This document shows positions 1 to 8,329 of a stretch of 49,967 nucleotides of DNA, one piece after another. This stretch comes from Alphaproteobacteria bacterium (GTDB lineage: Bacteria; Pseudomonadota; Alphaproteobacteria; Micavibrionales; Micavibrionaceae), in assembly GCA_020442475.1 (NCBI GenBank), contig JAGRKA010000010.1:1-49967 (forward strand), read 5' to 3'. The notes under the pieces are model-generated. The model ran no database searches. It was not told the origin of the DNA and worked only from the letters and a program-made list of their open reading frames with translations. How positions within the stretch are numbered: the first letter of the stretch is position 1; each line of letters opens with the position of its first letter. The position numbers and the translations under genes are program-made.

Positions 1-449
1 TCTTGCGCGATCGCGCGGTAGCGGCGCCGAAAACCCGGCTTGTTTTTCAGGATCATGACATCCGTATTGCCCTGAATATCGCAGATCAGCGGGCAAGAAA
101 ATGCCTGCGCGACCCTCTGGCCGATCAGCCCTTCGACTGTGAATTTATGCGCTTCGACCAGTGCGGGCCTTACGCCCTTGGCCTTCATGTCCTCAATGAT
201 CCATTCCGCCAACGCAGCCAGACGCGGTCCCCAAAGGAGACCCTTGGGCAGCGCGCCATAGGCAATCGCTGTGCGGTCTTCTCCGAAAGGCAAAGACGCC
301 AGCCCGCCCAATGCCGTAAAACGGTTCAGCGAATAGACGACATGTCGGTATTCCGGTGTTTCATCAACCAGGCTTGAGATCGCGCGGGTCTTGCGCGGAT
401 TCAGGGAGTCCGGATAATCGCTGCTGATGTGGAGAATAATCGGCTTCAT
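1..449 (-). CDS. Glycosyltransferase, N-terminal part (cut by window start)
   Basis: An open frame of 149 codons runs from ATG at 447-449 off the left edge, so the C-terminal catalytic half is missing. The N-terminus (MKPIILHISSDYPD, then PRKT) is typical of GT-B fold glycosyltransferases of the GT4 type, which carry a HxSxDYPxP-like loop at the acceptor side; later residues (ICDIQGNTD) fit the end of that domain. It would add a sugar to the growing lipid-linked unit at the cytoplasmic face. It overlaps the 3' end of the upstream polymerase gene by 86 bases, in another frame of the same strand, so the two are probably cotranscribed. No clear Shine-Dalgarno is visible. Family assignment rests on the N-terminal third only; the sugar specificity is unknown. 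Confidence 0.7.
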   Translation of the reverse strand, partial: MKPIILHISSDYPDSLNPRKTRAISSLVDETPEYRHVVYSLNRFTALGGLASLPFGEDRTAIAYGALPKGLLWGPRLAALAEWIIEDMKAKGVRPALVEAHKFTVEGLIGQRVAQAFSCPLICDIQGNTDVMILKNKPGFRRRYRAIAQ

Positions 450-1653
450 GCCCGGTTCTGTAACGGAGTGAAAGAACGATTGCAAGAGCCAATGTCGTTG
501 TCGTCGCCGGACCGTAAAAAGCAATCGGCTCGGCCATCCCGTCAATCAACAGAAACGAGATAAAGGCCATATTCATCGGGTCTTTCATTTTAAAGGAAAA
601 ATAGATTTTAATCGCGAAGACGAGCAAAAATAAAGACAAGCCGATCATACCGGTTGAAAAAGCAATCTGTAAAAATGCGTTATGGGCGTGCGGCACCGTG
701 TAGCCGATCAGGATTGATTGCTGCGGCAGAATATAAACGGAGCTGGCATATCCCCACCCCATAAGGGGTTTTTCACCGATCAACTGAATAACTGTTTTCC
801 AGATCGCCGTCCGCCCTGTTCCAGTCGTAATTTCCGCAGCGTCCCCCGACCTTGAAATCAAGGCGAACAAAGCCTCAAGATCGATGCTAAACACCAAAAG
901 AATCCCGATACATACGGCGACACAAAACGCTGCCAATACCGTTGGATTAAAGCGCATCAACGAGGCAATCATAATCGAGAGAATCAGAGCCGCCAGCGAT
1001 GTCCGGCTGTTACTCATCAAAAGGGCGGCTCCGTTAACGGCGACGAAGCCCCAAAACCACAAAGGTATCTTCCCAACGAAATAGCCTCTGTAATAGTAAA
1101 GCGCCAAAAGACAAAAAGCGGAAATATAACCGACCGTATTTGCGGACCCTGCGATCCCGGACAAGCGTTTTCCCGGCACGTGTACACCGCCGATCCATTC
1201 TTTCATCCGCGCGAAGTCGGGCATCGCAAAATAGGTGATCAGCGATATAAACGTCACCGCCGTACACCCCAGAATAATCGGCCAGAGAATCTGTTTATTG
1301 GTCAATGTAAAGGAGGCCAGAAACAGCATGCAGAAAATGGCGATCAACGAAAAAGCGGAGGCAAGGCTATAGGCGATATTCGGCGCATGAAAGCACGAGA
1401 TCACGATCACTGTCAGCAACAGGATTTCCACGAATTTATCAAGGCGAAGCATTTTACGCAGCCAGAGCTTGTAAAAAAACAGGCACAAAAGGAAAGTTAA
1501 CCCCCAGGTTCCCATCTTGACCATCACCTGCCAATCGATGCTTTTATTCGAAAACTCACGGGTTCTGAGCGTCGTTTCAACCACGAACGTATTCCAGAAC
1601 AGGAGAAACTGCGTCACCTTGATAAAAAGGGTTTCCCGTTTTATCGCGATCAT
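364..1653 (-). CDS. O-antigen polymerase/ligase family membrane protein (Wzy/WaaL-like)
   Basis: A 429-residue, very hydrophobic protein with about ten membrane segments. Residues around 280-345 hold the Wzy_C-type signature: GRTAIW, then PLMGWGY, then a PHAHNAFLQ loop, which in this superfamily lies in the periplasmic region that handles undecaprenyl-linked sugars. It is likely to polymerise repeat units or ligate them to an acceptor in the inner membrane. The ATG overlaps the stop of the deacetylase gene by four bases (ATGA), which suggests translational coupling. The last 29 residues are encoded in DNA shared with the following glycosyltransferase. Polymerase and ligase cannot be told apart by sequence; the surrounding Wza/Wzz/WbaP genes favour a polymerase. 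Confidence 0.85.
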   Translation of the reverse strand: MIAIKRETLFIKVTQFLLFWNTFVVETTLRTREFSNKSIDWQVMVKMGTWGLTFLLCLFFYKLWLRKMLRLDKFVEILLLTVIVISCFHAPNIAYSLASAFSLIAIFCMLFLASFTLTNKQILWPIILGCTAVTFISLITYFAMPDFARMKEWIGGVHVPGKRLSGIAGSANTVGYISAFCLLALYYYRGYFVGKIPLWFWGFVAVNGAALLMSNSRTSLAALILSIMIASLMRFNPTVLAAFCVAVCIGILLVFSIDLEALFALISRSGDAAEITTGTGRTAIWKTVIQLIGEKPLMGWGYASSVYILPQQSILIGYTVPHAHNAFLQIAFSTGMIGLSLFLLVFAIKIYFSFKMKDPMNMAFISFLLIDGMAEPIAFYGPATTTTLALAIVLSLRYRTGHEADYSPHQQRLSGLPESAQDPRDLKPG

Positions 1654-2429
1654 GGTTCCGCTCCTTTGTGTAAAGCTGCTTTCTGCTTGATCTCGGCCAC
1701 GACATCCCCAACCGGGGCAATCGCGATATCATGATCCATACACAATCGTACAAGTTCTTCAAAAATAGCTGCGGGGGTCCCGTATTGCGACGGCGTTTCA
1801 GCTATGTCATGCGTACACAAGATCAGCCACCCCCCCTCCTTGCCGGTTCGGACAATCAGGGCGCGGATATCGCTATAATCCGTTTCATAAAGAGGCGCAG
1901 CCTTCAGATAATGGGCGTCGGTACGACCTTGATTAACCCCTTTCAGAACGGTGCGGGCCGTATCATAAGAATCGGCGATCACCCTTTTAGTCCGGATGTT
2001 CAGCTCCCCTTCCGGATAGGCAAAATGTTTAAGCGTTAAGCCGTGAGTTGCCGCCTCTTCCCGGTTTCGTATACAGGATTCCTCGGCCTGCCGGGCAGAA
2101 ACAGAGCAACATAACATATGATCGAATGTGTGGCACCCTATCTCATGACCTCTGGCGGCCATGTCGCGCACGTCTTGGGCCGATGCCAAAGGACCGCTAT
2201 CACTCTCCGTTTCAAGAACGCCGAAGCACACATAAAACGTGCCGTGTGCATTGTGCCGCTCCAGAATTTCCGCCCCTTCGCGCGCGCCTTTGGGGAAGTC
2301 GTCAAAACAAAAACTGACCCGCCGCATATCGGGCGGTATATCAAGAAACGCATACGGGCGAGCGCGGGCGTGAGCGCGCTGCACTTTTCTCGATACTCTC
2401 TCCAGCAGACCGGGTGGTTGATAGTGCAT
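1650..2429 (-). CDS. Polysaccharide deacetylase (NodB homology domain)
   Basis: From the chosen ATG the protein has 259 residues. It contains the NodB-fold metal and catalytic motifs: FCFDDFP (Asp43-Asp44) and HTFDH (His100, His104), followed by FAYPEG and, near the end, LCTHD. These match the carbohydrate esterase 4 family, which removes N-acetyl groups from polysaccharides or peptidoglycan. No signal peptide is visible, so it may act in the cytoplasm or on lipid-linked intermediates. A longer frame opens at 2495, but the start at 2427-2429 was chosen because the extra 22 residues look unlike the family and lie in the gap shared with the divergent flippase gene. The gene leads a minus-strand operon with the polymerase and glycosyltransferase. 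Confidence 0.85.
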   Translation of the reverse strand: MHYQPPGLLERVSRKVQRAHARARPYAFLDIPPDMRRVSFCFDDFPKGAREGAEILERHNAHGTFYVCFGVLETESDSGPLASAQDVRDMAARGHEIGCHTFDHMLCCSVSARQAEESCIRNREEAATHGLTLKHFAYPEGELNIRTKRVIADSYDTARTVLKGVNQGRTDAHYLKAAPLYETDYSDIRALIVRTGKEGGWLILCTHDIAETPSQYGTPAAIFEELVRLCMDHDIAIAPVGDVVAEIKQKAALHKGAEP

Positions 2430-2557
2430 AGGGAGCTTTATCCTTGCCAGATCGTTCCGGAATCCAAAAACGGCATAGCATCTCTCCGGCAACATGGTAT
2501 ATCAGGGCGAGCCGACTCATTACACGTCCGGGACTTAAAAAGCAAATGGAATTCAAA

Positions 2558-3847
2558 ATGATCAAGCCGGCTAAAATATACGCGCAGGCGCTATGTTCCG
2601 GCCTACGCGAAGGCCGCTTCGGATTGCGCGGCCTGTCCCTGCTTGATCAGCTCTTCTTTTCAGCCGCGAATTTTATCCTGATGCTGACGCTGGCGCGCTA
2701 TTACCCCAGCACGGATGTCGCCGGATACGGGATCGGCCTGTCTATCGCGCTGATCCTGCAAAGCGTACAACGCACACTCTATGTCGTGCAAAACGCGATC
2801 CTCCCGGCCCCTGTTTTCCGCAGGCGCAGCGCTGCCGTTATGGGGGAACATCTCCTTCTGTGGGGCGCCGTTATCAGCGCCGGTCTGCTCATATCCGTCA
2901 CCGTTTTTCTTCTGTTTCCGTCGGCTTACGTCGCTGCGATTCTTGAGGCAGGCATTGCCTGCTGCCTGATTTATACGCAGCTCGACTTTGACAGGATGTG
3001 TCTTTTGAAACATGAAAAATATAAAGACCCGCTGATCGCCTCGGTCATTTTTTTCACCGTGAACGCACTGATCTTTCTCCTCGCACCCTACAAAACATTA
3101 CCGTTTGGCACACTTATGAGCCTGATCGGGCTCTACGCTATTTTCAAAACAATCCGGCTCGTTTTTTTAACGGGGAGACCTGATTTCATCACAGGGCGCC
3201 GTCTCTTGCAGCGGGACATGCGCAAGCATCTGACAGCCTCGGCTCTGGGTGTTGCAGGCTTTTCAGGGTTCAGCCATATCCCCCTCTTTATTCTGGGCAC
3301 GGTCGCCGCACCCATACATGCCGCAGCCTTCGTAGCGGTTCGCGCCCTTGTGCAACCTCTGGGCATCGTATTGCGCAGCCTCGACGTGATTGATAAAAAT
3401 ATTTTCGCAGCTTCAGGCGCGGGCAGCCCGGACTCCCTGAAAACCATGCTCCGAAAGCAGCTCTTTCTCTACGGCCTCTTTGCGGCAGGGGCCTGCGTGG
3501 GGATATTGCTTTTCGGGCAGCCCGTCATGGGATGGCTTTATGCGCATCTTTATGACGATTTTTACGGCGTCCTGCTGGGATGGGCCGCTATTTTTGCGAT
3601 GATGGCGCTGACCTTTCCGCTTGAAACCGTGATCGTCAAGCAAGGACAACTTACCCTCTATAATCTCTGGCGGCTTGGCGCAGGAGCAACCGGGATTGCC
3701 CTTTCGATGATCCTTATCCCGCCGCTGGGCGCAAATGGCGCCATAGCCGCCTGCCTTGGCGGATGGTTGATCTCCGTTCTCTCGGCCTTTCTGCTTGTAC
3801 GCGGCACATTTTCGGACCGCACAAAACCTTCCCGGAAGCAGGCTTAA
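2558..3847 (+). CDS. Lipopolysaccharide/exopolysaccharide flippase (Wzx/MATE-like)
   Basis: A 429-residue protein with about twelve hydrophobic helices, beginning with a basic segment and then LLDQLFFSAANFILML, which resembles the first helix of the oligosaccharide flippase (MOP superfamily). The role would be moving undecaprenyl-linked sugar units across the inner membrane. The start at 2558 was preferred over an ATG at 2546 and the longest frame at 2444 because GGA sits 7 bases upstream; the longer N-terminus overlaps the divergent deacetylase gene. It ends three bases before the stop of the convergent acyltransferase gene. Its substrate is presumably the polymer of this locus. Confidence 0.8.
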   Translation: MIKPAKIYAQALCSGLREGRFGLRGLSLLDQLFFSAANFILMLTLARYYPSTDVAGYGIGLSIALILQSVQRTLYVVQNAILPAPVFRRRSAAVMGEHLLLWGAVISAGLLISVTVFLLFPSAYVAAILEAGIACCLIYTQLDFDRMCLLKHEKYKDPLIASVIFFTVNALIFLLAPYKTLPFGTLMSLIGLYAIFKTIRLVFLTGRPDFITGRRLLQRDMRKHLTASALGVAGFSGFSHIPLFILGTVAAPIHAAAFVAVRALVQPLGIVLRSLDVIDKNIFAASGAGSPDSLKTMLRKQLFLYGLFAAGACVGILLFGQPVMGWLYAHLYDDFYGVLLGWAAIFAMMALTFPLETVIVKQGQLTLYNLWRLGAGATGIALSMILIPPLGANGAIAACLGGWLISVLSAFLLVRGTFSDRTKPSRKQA

Positions 3848-3850
3848 GAC

Positions 3851-4366
3851 TCACCTCTTTGCGGCAGGCTCTCCCTCGTCGGTAATCCTGCCCCAACGCT
3901 CCGTCATGATGCCGGTACGGACGATACGGCCCGGATTGCCAACGATCACGGAACCAGAAGGCACGTCCTTTGTCACGACCGTTGCCGCGCCGACAACGCA
4001 ATGATCGCCGATCGTAACGCCGGGCATAATGAAGCTGCGGGCGCCGATCTGGCAGAACTTGCCTATAACCGTGTCGCATTCATGCATGTCCCGGATCGTA
4101 TCATGCGCGAGAATGACGGCCTCGAACGATATGGCTGTCCCCTCACCAATATGGATTCCACGTGGATTTGTTCGATCCAGAAGCGCTTTGAGCGATATCA
4201 GCGTATCGGGATGGATGTCCATGCCCCAAAAACGGGTCAGCCACAGCCAGCGTGTCTTCATAAAAAACCCGCGGGAAACGGCTCTCAGCGCCGGTAGAAA
4301 CCCGTAGCGCCTGACTTTTTTCAGGAAGGGCTCACGCTCTTCTTGATCTTGGTTTTCCAGCCCCAT
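3851..4366 (-). CDS. Hexapeptide-repeat acyltransferase (left-handed beta-helix)
   Basis: A 171-residue protein with imperfect hexapeptide repeats from about residue 75 to 160, such as IHIGEGTAI, VIGKFCQIGA, VTIGDHCVVGA, ending in the VPSGSVIVGNP turn typical of WcaF/serine-acetyltransferase-like O-acetyltransferases. It probably acetylates sugars of the polymer made by this locus. The ATG at 4364-4366 was chosen over an in-frame ATG six codons upstream because a strong GGAGG lies 7 bases before it. The first 60 residues are basic and hydrophobic and may associate with the membrane. The gene is monocistronic and convergent with the flippase gene. Confidence 0.85.
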   Translation of the reverse strand: MGLENQDQEEREPFLKKVRRYGFLPALRAVSRGFFMKTRWLWLTRFWGMDIHPDTLISLKALLDRTNPRGIHIGEGTAISFEAVILAHDTIRDMHECDTVIGKFCQIGARSFIMPGVTIGDHCVVGAATVVTKDVPSGSVIVGNPGRIVRTGIMTERWGRITDEGEPAAKR

Positions 4367-4480
4367 ATACTCCCCTCCATTCACTCTCGCCGGGATTTCG
4401 GATTAGCCCTGTATACCGGCAGGCCTGTTGCTGAGTCGGATTAAAGATTACTGATACAGAAGATTACAAGGACTCATTTT

Positions 4481-5065
4481 ATGATATGTTGTCAACCCAA
4501 CGGCCTGCGGCTCACAATCGTCCTGCTGGCAACGATTTTTCTGTCCGCGTGCGCTGTGCCTCTAGGTGTATCCGAGAACGCGCCTTTGGATGTCACGGGC
4601 AGCCAGGCTTATCTCCTGAACCCTTCCGATAAGGTTAAAGTCTCTGTTTACGGTGAGGAAACGCTGGTTGGGGAGCTGCCTATCGACGAGCGCGGCATGA
4701 TCGTCGTGCCTATGATCGGCGAGGTCAGGGCCGCAGGCCTTTCCAAGGCAGAGCTGCAAGAAGCCGTTACGGAAGCTTTCATTTCGAAAGGCTATCTGTC
4801 CAACCCGCTTGTGACAGTCGATATCGTCACGGGCCGCCCGTTCTTTATTATCGGCGAAGTGAACAAGCCGGGCCGTTACGAATATGAGCCGGAACTGGAT
4901 GCCTTCAAGGCCGTAGCGATCGCGGGCGGCTATACGCCCCGCGCAGCCCGGAACAGAATTCTGATCGATCGCGGGTTCGGAGAGGATAAATTCCGCATGA
5001 ACGCGCGGGAAAATACACCGATCCTTCCCGGCGATTCCATTACAGTCAGAGAGCGTATTTTTTAG
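4481..5065 (+). CDS. Polysaccharide export lipoprotein (Wza-like, short)
   Basis: A 194-residue secreted protein with a lipoprotein signal: a hydrophobic stretch and the lipobox LSAC with Cys24 as the lipidated residue. The region from about residue 40 is a Poly_export domain (YLLNPSDKVKVSVYGE) followed by an SLBB-like domain around residues 120-150 (PFFIIGEVNKPGRYEY, then AVAIAGGYTPRA). It would form the outer-membrane or periplasmic part of the export channel. It is about half the length of full Wza and lacks the C-terminal transmembrane helix, as is common for alphaproteobacterial versions. AAGGA is present 10 bases before the ATG. It starts the wza-wzz-wbaP-galU-pmm run. Confidence 0.9.
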   Translation: MICCQPNGLRLTIVLLATIFLSACAVPLGVSENAPLDVTGSQAYLLNPSDKVKVSVYGEETLVGELPIDERGMIVVPMIGEVRAAGLSKAELQEAVTEAFISKGYLSNPLVTVDIVTGRPFFIIGEVNKPGRYEYEPELDAFKAVAIAGGYTPRAARNRILIDRGFGEDKFRMNARENTPILPGDSITVRERIF

Positions 5066-5098
5066 GGGAAACGCCGCAGCTTTCCGTTCTATATCGAT

Positions 5099-5818
5099 AT
5101 GACGACTACAAAAAAATTTCAGCCTCTTGAGACGCTCTGGCGACGGCGCGGCCTTGTCGCAGGAGTGTTTATTCTGGCTTTTCTCGCAAGCCTGTCTATT
5201 TCCGCTCTGCCCGGCCCGTTTTACGAAGCGCGCGCGCTCTTTATAACCGCGCGTGACAATACGGTCTTTATGGAGGATTTGCGCCGGGCGAACGAGAGTA
5301 TGGATATGAGCGCTCTTTTCGATAAATTCGATCTTTGGAATACGCCTGAATATAACACGGATATCCCCGACAGGGAGTTTTTAGTATCGGGCTGGTTCCA
5401 GAGGGCCCGGAAACTTGCCGAAAGCGACCTTTCCGAACAGGCCCGCAAAGCTCACGCTCTCCGGCAATTGCGGGGCAATATCCGTCTTGTTTTCATGCCG
5501 GGTGGAGAAAGAGCGGAAATCCGAGTTTTTTCCGGGAGAGCCCGGCAATCTTCCACAATGGCTAACCACATACAGGCCTTACTGCGAGCTGCACTTTCTG
5601 AAAAATATACATTCGTACCCTATATAGAAGACTTGAACAAACCGGGGCGTGTCCTTTATAAGGAGGCCACCATCTCCTGGACTCCCGTACGCCCGCCTTT
5701 TTTCGGGGCCTTATGTATCGCGGGGATCGTTCTGGGGTTGGTTGCCGGCATAATCAGCGCATTTTTCGCTGATTATTTATATATAAAGAGAAGAGCCTAT
5801 GCCTTGTCCGGAGAATAA
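5099..5818 (+). CDS. Chain-length determinant protein (Wzz-like, no kinase domain)
   Basis: A 239-residue protein with one membrane helix near residues 19-37 and a second near 205-228, and a periplasmic domain between them, the layout of polysaccharide co-polymerases. The N-terminus LETLWRRRGLVAGVFI resembles the Wzz domain. The proline-rich approach to the second helix (ISWTPVRPPFFGALC) matches the family. No C-terminal BY-kinase domain is present, and no separate kinase gene is seen in the window. It probably sets polymer length together with Wza. Its last 20 bases overlap the next gene. Confidence 0.8.
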   Translation: MTTTKKFQPLETLWRRRGLVAGVFILAFLASLSISALPGPFYEARALFITARDNTVFMEDLRRANESMDMSALFDKFDLWNTPEYNTDIPDREFLVSGWFQRARKLAESDLSEQARKAHALRQLRGNIRLVFMPGGERAEIRVFSGRARQSSTMANHIQALLRAALSEKYTFVPYIEDLNKPGRVLYKEATISWTPVRPPFFGALCIAGIVLGLVAGIISAFFADYLYIKRRAYALSGE

Positions 5819-7310
5819 AAAATGGTTTTCAAACAGCACAGGCCGGTTTCCGGGCTTGCTGAGCGCGCTCTTGTTTCTGGCGGATGGCGCGGCACTTCTA
5901 TTGTCTGCAAAAATAACAATTCCCTTAACCGTTTTTGCCCAGACCCATATTCTGCACAGGCCGCTCTATAACAGCCTGTCACCCGACGCGCTGTTGCACC
6001 GGAATATTTATCTCGTACTGGCCGGTCTTATTCTGCTGCTCCTTTGGAATGGCGGGCTGTATACGCGGCGCGTCCCATGGTGGAGTCAGGTGCGTCTGAT
6101 TGGAAAAGCAGTCTTTTTTGCGCTCCTGCTGCACGGCTTTACGAATTTTGCCCTGAAATTTTATGAATCACGCCTTTTGATCCTGCTCATATGGGCCTGC
6201 GCGTTCGGGTTACTGCTTGTTTTCCGCCGGGCTGTCTTTATGCTCGCAACCCGTCTACACTGGGCGCGGCGCAAAAGCGTTATTATCAGCGACAATGCCA
6301 CAGCAGCGGATTTAATGTACGCGCTCAGCGGCGACCCTTCCACCGGCTATGCGGTTGAAACGCTGCTCTTGCGCGACCCGGATTTTGAGTCCTTCGATCC
6401 GGACCGCCTCCCTCTACCTTGCCGAAACGTTTGTATTCTGGACGGGCGCGATGGGTGCAGTGTTTTCGTGCGTGAAAACCCGGACTATTTTTATATGATT
6501 TCCCCTGATCTTTTCCGCGGCAAGGCCCGTGACGAGCTGATTAAGGCGCTTGAAAAAGCAGGCGCGGGCTATGCGATCGTCCCGGCGACCGGCGGGATTA
6601 ATATCTATGACATGGACCCGCATTATTTCTTCGGTCAAGATATCACCCTTCTGGAGGCCCGGACCGGCCGCCTCAATTCGCCGCATATCACGGCGCAAAA
6701 AGCCCTGAAACGTACGGCAGATATATTGATTGCCTCCGTTGCGATCATTGCGCTTCTTCCTGTTTTCATCGGCGTCGCGGCGGCGCTGAAAATACAGGGG
6801 CAAGGCGGTTCCGTTTTCTATGGAGGACACCGGATCGGACGGGGTGGCAAGCCTTTCCGCTGCTGGAAATTTCGTTCAATGGAGCCGGACTCCGATCATT
6901 TGCTCGAAGCGTATCTGGAGGCTAATCCCGACGAAAAAACAAACTGGGAAAAATACCGCAAGCTGAGGAACGATCCACGCATTACGACCCGCGCCGCAAG
7001 CCTGATCCGTAAAACCAGCATTGACGAGCTGCCGCAGCTTTGGAACGTTTTGACCGGCGATATGAGCCTTGTCGGACCACGCCCCATTCTAGAAGAGGAA
7101 ATCCCTTATTTCGGCGAGTCTATTGATGATTATCTCTCCGTCCGGCCCGGTATCACAGGCCTATGGCAGGTCAGCGGGCGTAACGAAACAACGTTCGCGC
7201 AGCGCGTGATCTGGGACCGCTGGTATGTCCGGAACTGGTCTTTATGGGGAGACGCCGTTATCTTTATCAAAACGCCGCTGGTCCTGCTGAGCCGCAAGGG
7301 CGCAAACTAG
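5799..7310 (+). CDS. Undecaprenyl-phosphate sugar-1-phosphate transferase (WbaP/ExoY family)
   Basis: A 503-residue polyprenyl-phosphate glycosylphosphotransferase that starts synthesis by moving a sugar-1-phosphate from a nucleotide sugar to undecaprenyl phosphate. Four membrane helices lie in the first 145 residues, then a soluble middle region, then a fifth helix (about 312-334) leading into the catalytic bacterial-sugar-transferase domain. Diagnostic motifs are FRCWKFRSM, RKTSIDELPQLWNVL, GDMSLVGPRPI and RPGITGLWQVSGR. The full five-helix architecture fits WbaP rather than the short ExoY type. The ATG overlaps the end of the wzz-like gene by 20 bases in another frame. Confidence 0.92.
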   Translation: MPCPENKKWFSNSTGRFPGLLSALLFLADGAALLLSAKITIPLTVFAQTHILHRPLYNSLSPDALLHRNIYLVLAGLILLLLWNGGLYTRRVPWWSQVRLIGKAVFFALLLHGFTNFALKFYESRLLILLIWACAFGLLLVFRRAVFMLATRLHWARRKSVIISDNATAADLMYALSGDPSTGYAVETLLLRDPDFESFDPDRLPLPCRNVCILDGRDGCSVFVRENPDYFYMISPDLFRGKARDELIKALEKAGAGYAIVPATGGINIYDMDPHYFFGQDITLLEARTGRLNSPHITAQKALKRTADILIASVAIIALLPVFIGVAAALKIQGQGGSVFYGGHRIGRGGKPFRCWKFRSMEPDSDHLLEAYLEANPDEKTNWEKYRKLRNDPRITTRAASLIRKTSIDELPQLWNVLTGDMSLVGPRPILEEEIPYFGESIDDYLSVRPGITGLWQVSGRNETTFAQRVIWDRWYVRNWSLWGDAVIFIKTPLVLLSRKGAN

Positions 7311-7399
7311 AGTCAGGACCCTAAGCCCGGAATTCTTCTTCCCACGATACACTGCAAAAAACCGTGACCTTACAGATGAAAAATGTTACAGAACTGCCC

Positions 7400-8329
7400 A
7401 TGAACGCCAAATCTGCATATAAGCCCGTCCGCAAGGCTGTTTTTCCGGTTGCCGGGATGGGGACCCGTTTTCTACCCGCGACCAAAGTCATGCCAAAGGA
7501 AATGCTGCCGCTGGTTGACCGGCCCTTAATCCAGCACGCCTTTGAGGAAGCGCGTGAAGCCGGGATTGAGGAGTTTATCTTTGTCACAGGCCGCTCCAAG
7601 GAAATGCTGGAAGAGCATTTCGACTACCAGCCGGAGCTGGAGCAAGCACTTGAGGCGCGCGGCAAGCATGACATGCTCCGCAAAGTGCGCACTTCCGAAA
7701 TGCCGGAGGGCAAGCTGTATTTGACCCGGCAGGCACGCGCTCTGGGGCTGGGCCATGCTATATGGTGCGCCCGTAAACTGGTTGGAAATGAGCCGTTTGC
7801 AATTATGCTTCCCGACGATGTCGTGCTGTCGCGCCGGGGCTGCCTGTCCCAGATGGTCGAAGCCTATAACGAAACCGGCGGTAATCTTGTGGCCGTCATG
7901 GACGTGCCGCGTGCGGAAACGAATAAATACGGTATTCTTGATGTCGAAAAAGACGATGGGAAAATCGCCGTTATTAAGGGGCTGGTCGAAAAACCCGCAC
8001 CGGAAGAAGCCCCCTCAACCCTGTCGATTATAGGCCGCTATATCCTCCAACCGGAGATTTTTGAAAAGCTGGCCGCCTTTGAGAAGGGTGCAGGCGGTGA
8101 AATCCAGCTTACGGACGCTATGGCCAAGCTGCTCGGTAGCCAGCCTTTCCACGGTCTACGCTTTGAAGGGCGGCGCTATGATTGCGGCAGCCGCCTCGGC
8201 TTTATAGAAGCCAATATCGCCTTCAGCATGCGCGATCCGGAGATCGGAGCGCAGGTTCAAAATATCGTCCGGCGCTTTGCCGACGAACTTGCCAATTCCG
8301 AAGAGGTCCCCCTTGAAGCCCGCCGGTAA
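7400..8329 (+). CDS. galU: UTP-glucose-1-phosphate uridylyltransferase
   Basis: About 309 residues from this start. It carries the nucleotidyltransferase signature RKAVFPVAGMGTRFLPATK near the N-terminus, MPKEMLPLVDRP, and FAIMLPDD with the metal-binding aspartates. It makes UDP-glucose for the polysaccharide locus and for envelope sugars generally. Two other in-frame starts exist (GTG 7364, ATG 7376); 7400 was chosen because it gives the usual distance to the conserved core, but none has a good ribosome-binding site. The stop overlaps the TTG start of the phosphohexomutase by 17 bases. Confidence 0.92.
   Translation: MNAKSAYKPVRKAVFPVAGMGTRFLPATKVMPKEMLPLVDRPLIQHAFEEAREAGIEEFIFVTGRSKEMLEEHFDYQPELEQALEARGKHDMLRKVRTSEMPEGKLYLTRQARALGLGHAIWCARKLVGNEPFAIMLPDDVVLSRRGCLSQMVEAYNETGGNLVAVMDVPRAETNKYGILDVEKDDGKIAVIKGLVEKPAPEEAPSTLSIIGRYILQPEIFEKLAAFEKGAGGEIQLTDAMAKLLGSQPFHGLRFEGRRYDCGSRLGFIEANIAFSMRDPEIGAQVQNIVRRFADELANSEEVPLEARR

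Noticed and set aside
3..377. Plus-strand frame at the left edge
   Set aside because: It is antisense to the glycosyltransferase frame, whose protein sequence is clearly family-like.
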